DNA from: Allobosea sp. ASV33
GTDB taxonomy: Bacteria > Pseudomonadota > Alphaproteobacteria > Rhizobiales > Beijerinckiaceae
DNA length: 62,382 nucleotides
Assembly: GCF_016428755.1 (NCBI RefSeq)
Contig: NZ_JAELTI010000022.1
Location: 1 to 62,382, forward strand
Direction: 5' to 3'
Position numbers and translations under genes: made by a program. A model generated the notes under the pieces. The model saw nothing but the letters and a program-made list of their open reading frames with translations. It was not told where the DNA came from and did not search any database. How positions within the stretch are numbered: the stretch's first letter is position 1; the number at the start of each line of letters is the position of its first letter. This document shows, piece after piece, positions 39,852 to 48,719 of this stretch.

Positions 39852-42119
39852 TCATGGTTCGCCGATCAGGTCGACCACAGCATGAATCAAAGTTTCGTCG
39901 TGGAAGCTCCCTTTGGTCAAATAGTAATCGGCACCGGCATCGAGCCCACGGCGGCGATCCTCCTCGCGGTCCTTGTAGGAGACGATCATCACCGGCAGGT
40001 TGCGCAGGCCGGGATCGCGCTTGATCAGGGTGACGAGCTCGATGCCGTCCATGCGGGGCATGTCGACATCGGTGACGATGAGGTCGAACGCGTCGGAGCG
40101 GACCGCGTTCCAGCCGTCCATGCCGTCAACGGCGACCTCGACCTCGAAGCCGTGATGGTCGAGCAGCTTGCGCTCGAGCTCGCGTACCGTCAGCGAATCG
40201 TCGACGACGAGGACGCGCTTGCGCCGCTTCTGCCCCGTGCGCGCCACACTGCGCTCAAGCGTCCTGAGGCGCCCGCCGGAGACGAGCTTCTCCATCGAGC
40301 GGATCAGGTCCTCGACATCGAGGATCAGGACCGGCGAGCCGTCGTCCATCAGGGCGGCGGCGCTGACGTCCTTGACCTTGGCGAGACGCGGGTCGAGCGG
40401 CCGGACCACGAGCTCGCGCTCGCCGAGGAAGCGATCGACCACCAGCGCATAGAGATTGTCGCCCTCGCCGACCACGACCGTCGCCAGTTCGGTTTCGCCG
40501 GCTGCGGCTTCGCCGCGGCCGAGAATCTCGTGGGCGGTGACGAGGCCGACCTGCTGCTCGCCATGGCGGAAATGCGGGCGGCCTTCGAGCAATTCGATCC
40601 TGTCACGCGGGAGCCGCAAGGCGCGCGCGATCGCGGTCAGCGGCAGTGCATAAGGCTCGCCGTCGATCTCGACGAGGAGGGCACGGATCACCGAGAGCGT
40701 CAGCGGGAGCTGGAGCTGGAAGCGGGTGCCGATGCCGGGCTCGGACGTGACGGTCACCTGGCCGCGCACCTGCCGGACCATGGCCTGCACGGCATCGAGG
40801 CCGACGCCGCGGCCCGAGATGTCGCTGACCGTCGCCTTCATCGAGAAGCCGGGCAGGAAGAGGAATTCGAGCAGTTCCTCGTCGCTGAGGTCCCAGACGG
40901 TCTCGGTGGTCGTGAGGCCTCGCGCCAGCGTCGCCTGCCGCAGCGCTTCGAGATCGATGCCGCCGCCATCGTCCGAGACGATGATCTGGAGCAGGCCGGC
41001 ATTGTGCCGGGCTTCCAGCCGCACCAGCCCCTCGGCCGGCTTACCGGTGGCGCGGCGCTGCTCTGGCATCTCGATGCCGTGATCCACGGCATTGCGCAGG
41101 AGATGGCCGAGGGGGGCGTCGAGCTGGTCGAGGATGTCGCGATCGATGCTGGTCGCGCCCCCGACGATGTCGAGGCGCACGGTCTTGCCGAGCGCCCGGC
41201 CGATGTCGCGGACATTGCGCTGGAAATGCCGCACGCCGTCCTCGAAGGGCCGCATCCGGCTGGCCAGCGTCTCGTCGTAGAGCCGGTTGGCGAGATCGGT
41301 CGCGCGCCGGTCGACCGTGTCCATCTCGTCGAGGCGCTGGGCGAGGAGCGCCTGGCCCTCGGCCAGCTTGAGCTGCGCGGCCGCCAGCGCCTGTGCGGCG
41401 CGATCGTCGGCATCGGCCGGCATCGCGGCGCGCAGGTCCTCGAAGCTCTTGGCGAGCTCGGCCTGAATGCGTCGCAATCGCAGCAAGCCGTCATTGAACG
41501 GCCGCAGCCTGCGTGCCGACATCAGCGACTCGCCGGCGAGGCCAAGCAGGCGGTTCAGGCTGTCGGCGGTGACCCTGACCATGCGCTCGCCACCCGCCAC
41601 GTCCCCGGCAGGGGCAGGCGTTTCCGGGAGCGGGGAAGCCGCAGGTGCCGGCAGCTCCGTGATGGGCTCCGCGCCGACGGGGGCGGCGCTGTCGCCGGAT
41701 GCCGCGGGACCGGCGGCATCCAGGTCTTCGGAAGCTCGTCGCAGGATCTGCGCGAAAGCGTCGACCCGGCGTTTCGTCTCCGGCTCCGATTCCTCCGATC
41801 CGGCGGCGATGGCGGCGAGGAGGTCGATGCCCTGCAGAAGCGTGTCGATATGGGCTCGGCTCAGCCGGATTTTTCCGTGCTGCGCGGCGACGAGACACTC
41901 TTCCATCTCATGCGCGACCTGAACCGCCGGCGAGAGGTCGATGATGCGGGCGGCGCCCTTCAAGGAATGGGCCGCGCGCATGCAGGCTTCGAGATGGACG
42001 GCGGCGGTCGGATCGCGTTCCAGCGCCAGCAGGCCGGCGGTGAAGGCCTGCGACTGCGATGCAAGCTCCGCCCGGAACAGATCGAGCATGGAGAAGTCGC
42101 TGAGGTCCTCGCCGCTCAT
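39852..42119 (-). CDS. wspE: WspE, hybrid CheA-type histidine kinase with receiver domain
   Basis: The protein has 755 residues from the ATG at 42119, overlapping the wspD stop by 4 bp. Domains in order: HPt with H51 in [11 protein letters not shown], linker, dimerisation region, HATPase ([30 protein letters not shown]), CheW-like domain and a C-terminal receiver ([28 protein letters not shown]). The CheA-receiver fusion is the hallmark of WspE. It phosphorylates WspR and WspF. Confidence 0.95.
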   Translation of the reverse strand: MSGEDLSDFSMLDLFRAELASQSQAFTAGLLALERDPTAAVHLEACMRAAHSLKGAARIIDLSPAVQVAHEMEECLVAAQHGKIRLSRAHIDTLLQGIDLLAAIAAGSEESEPETKRRVDAFAQILRRASEDLDAAGPAASGDSAAPVGAEPITELPAPAASPLPETPAPAGDVAGGERMVRVTADSLNRLLGLAGESLMSARRLRPFNDGLLRLRRIQAELAKSFEDLRAAMPADADDRAAQALAAAQLKLAEGQALLAQRLDEMDTVDRRATDLANRLYDETLASRMRPFEDGVRHFQRNVRDIGRALGKTVRLDIVGGATSIDRDILDQLDAPLGHLLRNAVDHGIEMPEQRRATGKPAEGLVRLEARHNAGLLQIIVSDDGGGIDLEALRQATLARGLTTTETVWDLSDEELLEFLFLPGFSMKATVSDISGRGVGLDAVQAMVRQVRGQVTVTSEPGIGTRFQLQLPLTLSVIRALLVEIDGEPYALPLTAIARALRLPRDRIELLEGRPHFRHGEQQVGLVTAHEILGRGEAAAGETELATVVVGEGDNLYALVVDRFLGERELVVRPLDPRLAKVKDVSAAALMDDGSPVLILDVEDLIRSMEKLVSGGRLRTLERSVARTGQKRRKRVLVVDDSLTVRELERKLLDHHGFEVEVAVDGMDGWNAVRSDAFDLIVTDVDMPRMDGIELVTLIKRDPGLRNLPVMIVSYKDREEDRRRGLDAGADYYLTKGSFHDETLIHAVVDLIGEP

Positions 42120-42811
42120 GCGATGCTCCGGTCGATCAGGGCAAGCAGGCGCTCGGCATCGAGGCAGCCGACTGCGCGGCCGTTCCACGCGATCATCGTG
42201 GCGACGACGCTCGCCGCGGCGCGGCCGACCGTTGCGGGCACGGCAATGCGCTCATGGGCCCGGTAGGCATGGAGGCCATGGACCTCGTCGACCTCGAAGG
42301 CGACATGCCGGGTCTCCTCGCCGGTGACGACGAGGCGGGGGAAGACGGCGATCCGGTCGGTGCCGCGAGCCGAGGACATGGCGCCGATGCCCAGCAGCGC
42401 CGGGAGCGAGACGCAGATCAGCAATTCGCCGCGGACATTGACGATGCCGCGGACGGCCTCGCTGCGGCGATGGGGCAGGGAATGGACCGGGCGCGGCTCG
42501 GCGATCTCGCGGCAGATCGCCGTGGGCAGGCCGAGCCATTCGTCGCCGATGCGGAAGATCAGGACGCTATCGATCTCCTCGCCTTCCGGCGCCGTCTCGT
42601 CACGCGCCGCGAAATGCTGCGTCCACGCGTCCCGGTATCCCGCCGGCAAGGGGCGGTCGAGCAGCCTGCGGGCGATCTGTGCGTGGGTCGGGCAGTTGCG
42701 GCAATGGAGATGCTTCTCCAGCTCCGAGCAGGAGCGGTCGCCGCTGACGCCGATCTCGCGCCAGCACTCGACGATATCGTCGGTCGTCATCGGATGAGCT
42801 TCGGCGGACAT
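42116..42811 (-). CDS. wspD: WspD, CheW-like adaptor
   Basis: The 231-residue protein has an N-terminal extension of about 80 residues with a cysteine-rich patch (CSELEKHLHCRNCPTH), then a CheW domain (EIDSVLIFRIGDEWLGLP, RGIVNVRGELLICVSL). The extended, cysteine-bearing CheW is typical of WspD. It couples WspA arrays to WspE. It overlaps wspC by 1 bp and wspE by 4 bp. The cysteines might bind a metal, which is not established. Confidence 0.93.
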   Translation of the reverse strand: MSAEAHPMTTDDIVECWREIGVSGDRSCSELEKHLHCRNCPTHAQIARRLLDRPLPAGYRDAWTQHFAARDETAPEGEEIDSVLIFRIGDEWLGLPTAICREIAEPRPVHSLPHRRSEAVRGIVNVRGELLICVSLPALLGIGAMSSARGTDRIAVFPRLVVTGEETRHVAFEVDEVHGLHAYRAHERIAVPATVGRAAASVVATMIAWNGRAVGCLDAERLLALIDRSIA

Positions 42812-44082
42812 CAGGTGCCGCTCCGCTTCGCCAGCCGGTCGAGCCGGTCGGCCAGGGCCTTGGCGCCGCTATGGTCGCCCAGGCGCTGCTGGAGCAGCCT
42901 GAGCTGGGCCAGCGCGCGCTGATGGTCCGGGGCGAGATAGAGTGCCTTGCGGTAGTTGCGCATCGCGTCCTCCGCCGCGTCGGCCGCGTCATGGGCGAGC
43001 CCGAGCCAGTAGAACGCGTCCGGCGACGGGCCGAATTCGGCGATATGGCGTTCGGCGGCGGCGTGGACCTCGGTCAGGCGCCCGGCATCGGCCGCGCGCT
43101 CGATCTCGGTCAGGCTGGCGTCCGCCCGATCGGGCGACGATGCGGATGGCTGGGCCGGAGCCGCCTTCTGCACGAACGGGCGTGAGGCCGGTCGCGGCGC
43201 GGCGGCCTGCGGCGCGGGGGCAGCCTTCGCCGGCGCCCGTCGCGGTTTTCGCAGCGCCGGCGGCTCGACCGTTGTCGCGCGCGCGGCTGGCGCCTTGACG
43301 AAGGCGAAGGCCCGCGGGAAGCGCACGGATGCGAAGCCGAGCAGGGGCGGGAGGCCGGATTCGGCCGGGCCGACCAGCAGCAGCCCGTCATCGGCCAGCA
43401 TCTGCCTGAGGCGAGTCAGCGCCGCTCCTTGCGTCTCGCGGTCGAAATAGATCAGGAGATTCCGGCAGAAGGCGACATCATAAGCCTCCGGGCCGGTCTG
43501 CGCTGCTGCGGAGAGCACGTTGCCCAGGCGGAAGCGAACCTGCCGGCGGACGATGTCGTGCGGCTTGAAGCCACCCTCGCAGGCCTCGAAATAGCGGTCC
43601 CGAAAGGCGATATCGTCGCCGCGAAAGGAGTTCCTGCCGTAGATGGCGCGCTGGGCATGGACGAGGTTGCGGCTGCTGATGTCGATCGCATCGATCTGGA
43701 AGCTGCAATCCGGAAAGCCGGCATCGAGCAGGGCCATCGCGATGGAATAAGGCTCCTCGCCGGTCGAGCAGGGCAGGCTGAGCAGCTTCAACGGGCGATC
43801 GCCGCTACGGTGCTCGCGCAAGTGCCGGACCATCGCACCGAAGGCCTCGCGATCGCGGAAGAACCAGGTCTCCGGGACGATGACGGCATCGACCAGCTCC
43901 TGCCGCTCGGCGGGGTTTGCGGTCACGAAGGCCCAGTAGGCGTGCAGATCGGAGATGGTGCAGGCCGCCATCCGCCGCTTCAGGGCATGGCGGATGACGG
44001 AGGCGCCGACCGTCTCCATGCTCAGGCCGATGGTTTCCTTGAGCAGCTTCTCGAAATCCCTGATCTGGGCTGTCTCGTCCAT
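42811..44082 (-). CDS. wspC: WspC, CheR-type methyltransferase with TPR tail
   Basis: The protein has 423 residues from the ATG at 44082 (TGATG overlap with wspB). The N-terminal CheR helical domain (about 1-75) is followed by the SAM-binding domain with LLSLPCSTGEEPYSIAMAL and FCRNLLIYFD. A Pro/Ala-rich linker (about 265-325) leads to a C-terminal TPR-like region (AFYWLGLAHDAADAAEDAMRNYRKALYLAPDHQRA). It methylates WspA glutamates, opposing WspF. Confidence 0.94.
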   Translation of the reverse strand: MDETAQIRDFEKLLKETIGLSMETVGASVIRHALKRRMAACTISDLHAYWAFVTANPAERQELVDAVIVPETWFFRDREAFGAMVRHLREHRSGDRPLKLLSLPCSTGEEPYSIAMALLDAGFPDCSFQIDAIDISSRNLVHAQRAIYGRNSFRGDDIAFRDRYFEACEGGFKPHDIVRRQVRFRLGNVLSAAAQTGPEAYDVAFCRNLLIYFDRETQGAALTRLRQMLADDGLLLVGPAESGLPPLLGFASVRFPRAFAFVKAPAARATTVEPPALRKPRRAPAKAAPAPQAAAPRPASRPFVQKAAPAQPSASSPDRADASLTEIERAADAGRLTEVHAAAERHIAEFGPSPDAFYWLGLAHDAADAAEDAMRNYRKALYLAPDHQRALAQLRLLQQRLGDHSGAKALADRLDRLAKRSGT

Positions 44083-44546
44083 CAAGGTACCGCCTGAAGC
44101 TGGCGGAACAGGATGTCGCGGATTTCCGGCGAGAGCAGGGCCTCCCCCCGCACCCACTGGATCAGCCCGCGCTCGTCGCTGGCGACCGGGCCGAGATAGG
44201 CCGGCATGCCGGCCTCCACGCCGGAGGTGATGAAGTCCGCGGGATCGCGCTCGATCGTCTCGACGGCCTGCTCGACCAGCAGGCCGAGGAGGTCGTCACG
44301 GCCAGGGCCAGACGGGTAGCGCAGCAGGATGATGCGGGTGCTCAGGCGCGCCTCGGCCGGGCGGCCGAGCGCCAGCAGCGCGAGATCGACCACCGGCACG
44401 GGCCGGCCGCGATAGCTGATCGCGCCGGCCACGCCCGCAGGCGCGCCCGGCAATTGCTTGGCCGTGAGCAGCGGCAGCACGGCCTCGACCTGCCCGGTCT
44501 CGAGCACGTAGCGATCACGCCCCAACTGGAACATCAGAAACAGCAT
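44082..44546 (-). CDS. wspB: WspB, CheW-like adaptor
   Basis: The 154-residue single CheW domain protein has MLFLMFQLGRDRYVLETGQVEAVLPL at its start and GAISYRGRPVPVVDLALL in the core. It lies 25 bp downstream of wspA and overlaps wspC by one base. It is the short partner of WspD in the signalling complex. Confidence 0.93.
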   Translation of the reverse strand: MLFLMFQLGRDRYVLETGQVEAVLPLLTAKQLPGAPAGVAGAISYRGRPVPVVDLALLALGRPAEARLSTRIILLRYPSGPGRDDLLGLLVEQAVETIERDPADFITSGVEAGMPAYLGPVASDERGLIQWVRGEALLSPEIRDILFRQLQAVP

Positions 44547-44571
44547 GCGCGGTTCCGTTCCGCTCTTGTTG

Positions 44572-46209
44572 TCAGGCGCGCAGCTTGAAGCGCGAGATCG
44601 AGTTGCGCAGCCCGTTCGAGACCTGGTTGAGCTCGTCGATCGCGAGCGTCGACTGCTGCAGCGATTCCACGGTTTGCTGCGCGGCCTCGCTGAGCTGGGA
44701 GAGGGCCTCGCTGATCTGGCCCGCGCCCGTCGCCTGCGCCTGCATGCCCTCGTTGGCGCCCTCGAAGCGCGGCACCAGCCCTTGAACCTGCTCGATGATC
44801 TCCGAAAGCTGGCCGCCGACCTGCTGCACCTCCTGCATGCCGCGGCGGACCTCCTCGGAGAACTTGTCCATGCCCATCACGCCGGCCGCGACGGCCGACT
44901 GGATGTCCTTGACCATCTGCTCGATATCATAGGTCGAGACCGCCGTCTGGTCGGCGAGGCGGCGGATCTCGGTCGCGACCACGGCGAAGCCGCGGCCGTA
45001 TTGCCCGGCCTTCTCGGCCTCGATCGCGGCGTTGAGCGAGAGCAGGTTGGTCTGGTCGGCGACCTTGGTGATGGTGGTGACGACCTGATTGATGTTGCCG
45101 GCCTTCTCGCTGAGGATCGCGAGCTTGGCGTTGATCGCGCCGGCCGCCTCCATCACCTGCCGCATCGTGCTTTCCATGCGCGCGAGCCCGGCCTGCCCGC
45201 CATTGGCGAGCGTCGCGGTCTGCTCGGCGACGGCCGAGACCTCGTCCATCGTGTGGGCGAGCTCGTTGGAGGTGGCGGAAATCTCCTTGGCCGTCGCGCC
45301 GATCTCGGTCGTGGTCGCGGCGATCTCGTTGGCCGTCGCCTGCTGCTCCTTGGAGGTGGCGGCGACCTCGGTGATCGAGGTGTTGACCTGGATGCTCGAT
45401 TTCTGGATCTGGCCGATCAGCCCGGCGAGATCGTCGGCCATTCCGTTGACGCCGTCGGCCAGCGTGCTGAATTCGTCGCGCCGCTCCAGCGTCAGGCGCT
45501 CGCTGAAATCGCCGCGCCGCATCAGGTCGACGATGCCGAGCAGCTTGCCGAGCGGCATCGTGATGGCCCGGAACAGCAGCACGCCGCAGAGGATCGCCAG
45601 GACGAGCGCGATCACGAAGCAGACGATCAGCCCGAGCTCGGCGGAGCGGATGATCGAGACGATCTTGCGGGTCGAGACATCGGCCTCGCTCTTGTTGAAA
45701 TCGACCATCTCGCGCAGCGTGGCGCGCATCTTGGCGGCGATCGGGTCGAGATCGCTGCGGATGGCGGCGGATTGATCGGCCGCCTGACCGTTCGCGATCG
45801 CCTGCCTGCCGGCGGCGATGATGGCATCCTCGGCCGCCGCGAACTGGTCGACGAACTGCGCGGCCAAGGTATAGTTGCGCCGGTCCGTGTCGCTATCGAT
45901 CGTGCCTTCGTAGGATTTGAGCAACTCGCGCACCCGCCCCCGGTTGGCGAGGATCGCCTCGCTCGCCTGGCTCTTGGCGGCAGCATTGTCCGCCCGTGCC
46001 ATGTCCCGGGAAAGCCTTGTGCTGTCCGACCAGACCACCATCAGCTGCGCGCTGTAGTACAGGCTGGGAATGGTCTTGGTCTCGACGTCGACCACCTCGC
46101 GCTCGGTTTCGAGGAACCAGAAATAGCTGGCCCCGGCCATCGCAGTCATGACCGCGAGAATGGCGGCGAAGCTGATCAGGATGCGGCGGCGTATCGTCAG
46201 GCTCTTCAT
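44572..46209 (-). CDS. wspA: WspA, membrane chemoreceptor for surface sensing
   Basis: The 545-residue receptor has TM1 at about 8-32, a helical periplasmic domain (33-190), TM2 at 192-213, a HAMP domain (about 214-266) and a long cytoplasmic signalling hairpin with tip NLLSLNAAIEAEKAGQYGRGF, the exact style of WspA. It starts the operon wspA-B-C-D-E-F-R. The 159-bp region upstream separates it from the oxidoreductase gene on the same strand and must hold the promoter, but I see no clear -35/-10 pair. In pseudomonads it senses surface contact or envelope stress. Confidence 0.95.
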   Translation of the reverse strand: MKSLTIRRRILISFAAILAVMTAMAGASYFWFLETEREVVDVETKTIPSLYYSAQLMVVWSDSTRLSRDMARADNAAAKSQASEAILANRGRVRELLKSYEGTIDSDTDRRNYTLAAQFVDQFAAAEDAIIAAGRQAIANGQAADQSAAIRSDLDPIAAKMRATLREMVDFNKSEADVSTRKIVSIIRSAELGLIVCFVIALVLAILCGVLLFRAITMPLGKLLGIVDLMRRGDFSERLTLERRDEFSTLADGVNGMADDLAGLIGQIQKSSIQVNTSITEVAATSKEQQATANEIAATTTEIGATAKEISATSNELAHTMDEVSAVAEQTATLANGGQAGLARMESTMRQVMEAAGAINAKLAILSEKAGNINQVVTTITKVADQTNLLSLNAAIEAEKAGQYGRGFAVVATEIRRLADQTAVSTYDIEQMVKDIQSAVAAGVMGMDKFSEEVRRGMQEVQQVGGQLSEIIEQVQGLVPRFEGANEGMQAQATGAGQISEALSQLSEAAQQTVESLQQSTLAIDELNQVSNGLRNSISRFKLRA

Positions 46210-46368
46210 CGCTCAATCCATCGTTGCGGCGCGCAACCGGCGGTAGCCGGCCGGCAGCCGCAGTGATCATGAGCCGAAGCGTGCGCAGATCATCGTTAGC
46301 GGGGAGTTATTGCATCTCCGTTGCGGAAACATATCGAATGAAGGTTGTGGAGCTTTGCGGCTGCGCCC

Positions 46369-47646
46369 TCAGGCGCTGCGGGCCTGGGGCAGGAAGCGCT
46401 CGGCCGCGAAGGGCGCGGGATCGCACAGGGGTTGCGCGCCCGTCATCATCTCCGCGAGCAGGCGGCCGGTCGCGGGGCCCAGCGTGAAGCCGTGGTGGGC
46501 ATGGCCGAAGGCGAACCAGAGGCCGCGATGGCGTGGGGCGGCGCCGATGATCGGCAGCATGTCGGGCAGGCAGGGCCGGGCACCGCGCCAGGGCTCGGCA
46601 TCGAGGCGGCGGCCCAGCGGCACGATCCGCCGCGCGATGCGCTCGGCCCGATCGAGCTGCCAGGAGTCCGAGGGTTCGTCGCGCCCGGCGAGTTCGATCC
46701 CCGTGGTCAGGCGCACGCCGCGCTGCATGGAGGTCAGCACGAAACCGGCCTGGGCGTCGCAGAGCGGATGCCGCGGTGCCGTTTCGGCAGCGCTTTCGTA
46801 ATGCATGTGGTAGCCGCGCTTGAAGCCGATCGGGAAACGGTAGCCGAAGCGCTCGACAAGATCGTTCGACCAGGGGCCGAGCGCGACGACGGTTTCGGGG
46901 GCGTGCCATTCCTGGCCGTCGGCGGAGAGGCGCCATCCCCCAGCGTCCTGGTTCAGCCCTCCCGCATCCGCATGCTTCAAGACGCCGCCCCGCGCGACGA
47001 ACAGCGCGGCATAGGCGCGGGTCACCGCACCGGGGTCGCTGACGGTAACAGGGTCGCGCCAATGCACGGCGCCGGAAACGCCCCCGCCGAGCAGGCCCGG
47101 CTCAAGGCGGCGCAGCGCATCCTCGTCGAGGAGGTCGTAGGTCAGGCCGTAGGCAGCAAGCTCGGCTACCCCCCGGGTCGCCGCGTCGAGCCCCTGCCGG
47201 GTGCGGTAGAGCTCGATCCAGCCTTCGCCCCGCATCAGGGCCTCGGTGCCGGCGGCCACAGTCCAGCGGCGGTGCTCATCGATGCAGCGCTCGATCAGCG
47301 GCAGGATGGAGCGGCCTAACCTGTCGAGCCGGTCCGGGGCCGAATTCCACCAGTAGCGCGCGAGCCAGGGCGCCATCCGCAGCAAGGCCGCTGGGCGATA
47401 ACGCACAGCGATCGAGCGGTTCGAGGCCAAGCTGGCCAGCGTCGCGATATCGCGCGGGAAGGCATAGGGCACGACGGATGAGCGCTCGATCAGCCCGGCA
47501 TTGCCGTGGCTGGTCTCGGCGCCAGGCTCGCCGCGATCGACCAGCAGCACGCGCCGGCCGCGCTCCTGCAGGTGTAGCGCCACGCTGATGCCGACGATGC
47601 CGGCACCGAGCACGATCACATCGGCCTGTTCAGTCGCGCTCGCCAT
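46369..47646 (-). CDS. FAD-dependent oxidoreductase, D-amino-acid dehydrogenase-like (DadA family)
   Basis: The protein has 425 residues from the ATG at 47646. The FAD Rossmann motif VIVLGAGIVGISVALHLQERG and VLLVDRGEPGAETSHGNAGLI match DadA/glycine-oxidase-like flavoenzymes. PCLPDMLPIIGAAP and FAFGHAHHGFTLGPATG form the C-terminal flavin contacts. It would oxidise an amino acid or amine to the imine/keto acid. It is divergent from the RpiR gene across 141 bp, so it probably belongs to the same regulon as the peptide-type importer and M81 protein. Confidence 0.9.
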   Translation of the reverse strand: MASATEQADVIVLGAGIVGISVALHLQERGRRVLLVDRGEPGAETSHGNAGLIERSSVVPYAFPRDIATLASLASNRSIAVRYRPAALLRMAPWLARYWWNSAPDRLDRLGRSILPLIERCIDEHRRWTVAAGTEALMRGEGWIELYRTRQGLDAATRGVAELAAYGLTYDLLDEDALRRLEPGLLGGGVSGAVHWRDPVTVSDPGAVTRAYAALFVARGGVLKHADAGGLNQDAGGWRLSADGQEWHAPETVVALGPWSNDLVERFGYRFPIGFKRGYHMHYESAAETAPRHPLCDAQAGFVLTSMQRGVRLTTGIELAGRDEPSDSWQLDRAERIARRIVPLGRRLDAEPWRGARPCLPDMLPIIGAAPRHRGLWFAFGHAHHGFTLGPATGRLLAEMMTGAQPLCDPAPFAAERFLPQARSA

Positions 47647-47749
47647 CGCCCGTCGAATCCATCCCCTTCGGCCCGAGACCGGGCATAGCGGAACCGAGCC
47701 CGAATTGGACCGGTTTTGCAAGAAAATAAAAATCGTTTGACAGATTGAA

Positions 47750-47761
47750 AGAAAAATTTCT
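47750..47761. promoter_or_regulatory. AT-rich dyad in oxidoreductase-rpiR divergent region
   Basis: AGAAA (47750-47754) and TTTCT (47757-47761) form a dyad with an AA centre in an AT-rich patch, unusual for this GC-rich DNA. GAAA/TTTC dyads are a known style of RpiR-family sites. It ends 26 bp before the RpiR start. A TTGACA hexamer lies at 47737-47742, but no good -10 box is seen at the right distance. Confidence 0.4.
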
Positions 47762-47787
47762 TCATCTCCCGCAGTCCGGGAGTGCCG

Positions 47788-48666
47788 ATGTCGCAGACGC
47801 TTCGCCAGAGATTGCAGGCTTGCCTCGCCAACGGCTCCAGGGCCGACAAGGCGCTGGCGAGCTATATGCTGGCGCAGATGGCGAGCCTGCCCTTCGAGAC
47901 GGCGGCGAGCCTGGCCGAGAAAGTCTCGCTCAGCGAGCCGACGGTGGGGCGCTTCTGCCGGACGCTCGGCTACAAGAGCCTGAAGGATCTCAAGGCCAGC
48001 CTCGGCGAGGAGATCGGCGACCGGCCCTGGCTGATCAGCGACCGCCTGCGCGATTTCCAGCAGCGCAGCCTCGCCGGCGACGACCAGTTGGCGCGCAGTC
48101 TGCAACTGGAGATCGCCGGGCTCGTGCGCATCTACGAACTGGCGCAGAGCGAGGAGTGGAAGCGCGTCGCCCGCCGGTTGGCGACGGCGTCCTCCGTCTA
48201 TGTCACGGGTTTCCAGACCGAGCGCGGGCTCGCGCAATATCTCGCCAACCAGCTCCAGTACCTGCGCGACGGCGTGCATCTGGCCGATCTCGCGGCCGGG
48301 AATTTCTCGGACCTGCTGCTCTCGTCCGAGACCGAGCGCTGCCTCGTGATCTTCGAGGCGCGGCGCTATTCGCGCATGGCCAAGGTGCTGGCCGAGCAGG
48401 CGAAGGCGGCGGGCATCAGGACCACGCTCATTACCGATTCCTTCTGTGACTGGGGGCAGGGGCTCGTCGACGAGATGCTGGTCGTGTCGACCGAGTTCAA
48501 CCTGTTCTGGGACTCGACCGCCCAGATGGCGAGCCTCAGCAACCTGCTGATCAACGCGGTCTTCGTCGAGCTCGGTCCGCAGGTCGAGGCGCGGCTGAAC
48601 CGGATGGCAGAGCTCTACGGCCGCTTCACCGGCCATGTCGGGGACAGTTCCGGCCCGCTCGGCTGA
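47788..48666 (+). CDS. MurR/RpiR-family transcriptional regulator
   Basis: The protein has 292 residues from the ATG at 47788, with GGGAG 6 bp upstream; a GTG two codons earlier is the alternative. The N-terminal RpiR HTH reads ETAASLAEKVSLSEPTVGRFCRTLGY. The C-terminal SIS-like domain (VYVTGFQTERGLAQYLANQL, CLVIFEARRYSRMAKVLAEQAKAAG, ITDSFCDWG) would bind a small effector. RpiR regulators often sense sugar phosphates, but related ones control amino-acid or peptide operons. It lies divergent from the DadA-like gene and 53 bp before the importer genes. Confidence 0.92.
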   Translation: MSQTLRQRLQACLANGSRADKALASYMLAQMASLPFETAASLAEKVSLSEPTVGRFCRTLGYKSLKDLKASLGEEIGDRPWLISDRLRDFQQRSLAGDDQLARSLQLEIAGLVRIYELAQSEEWKRVARRLATASSVYVTGFQTERGLAQYLANQLQYLRDGVHLADLAAGNFSDLLLSSETERCLVIFEARRYSRMAKVLAEQAKAAGIRTTLITDSFCDWGQGLVDEMLVVSTEFNLFWDSTAQMASLSNLLINAVFVELGPQVEARLNRMAELYGRFTGHVGDSSGPLG

Positions 48667-48719
48667 CGGCAGCCGGCGATACGACTTTCGCAACATCTCG
48701 AAACAAAAGGGGAAGCGGG

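Noticed and set aside
39852..42119. WspE as the flagellar CheA
   Set aside because: It carries a C-terminal receiver and sits in wsp order; the receiver-free CheA at 59042 is the better match to a general chemotaxis kinase.
47737..47765. Sigma-70 promoter built on TTGACA at 47737
   Set aside because: The hexamer at 16-17 bp spacing (TCTTCA/CTTCAT) is a poor -10 box.
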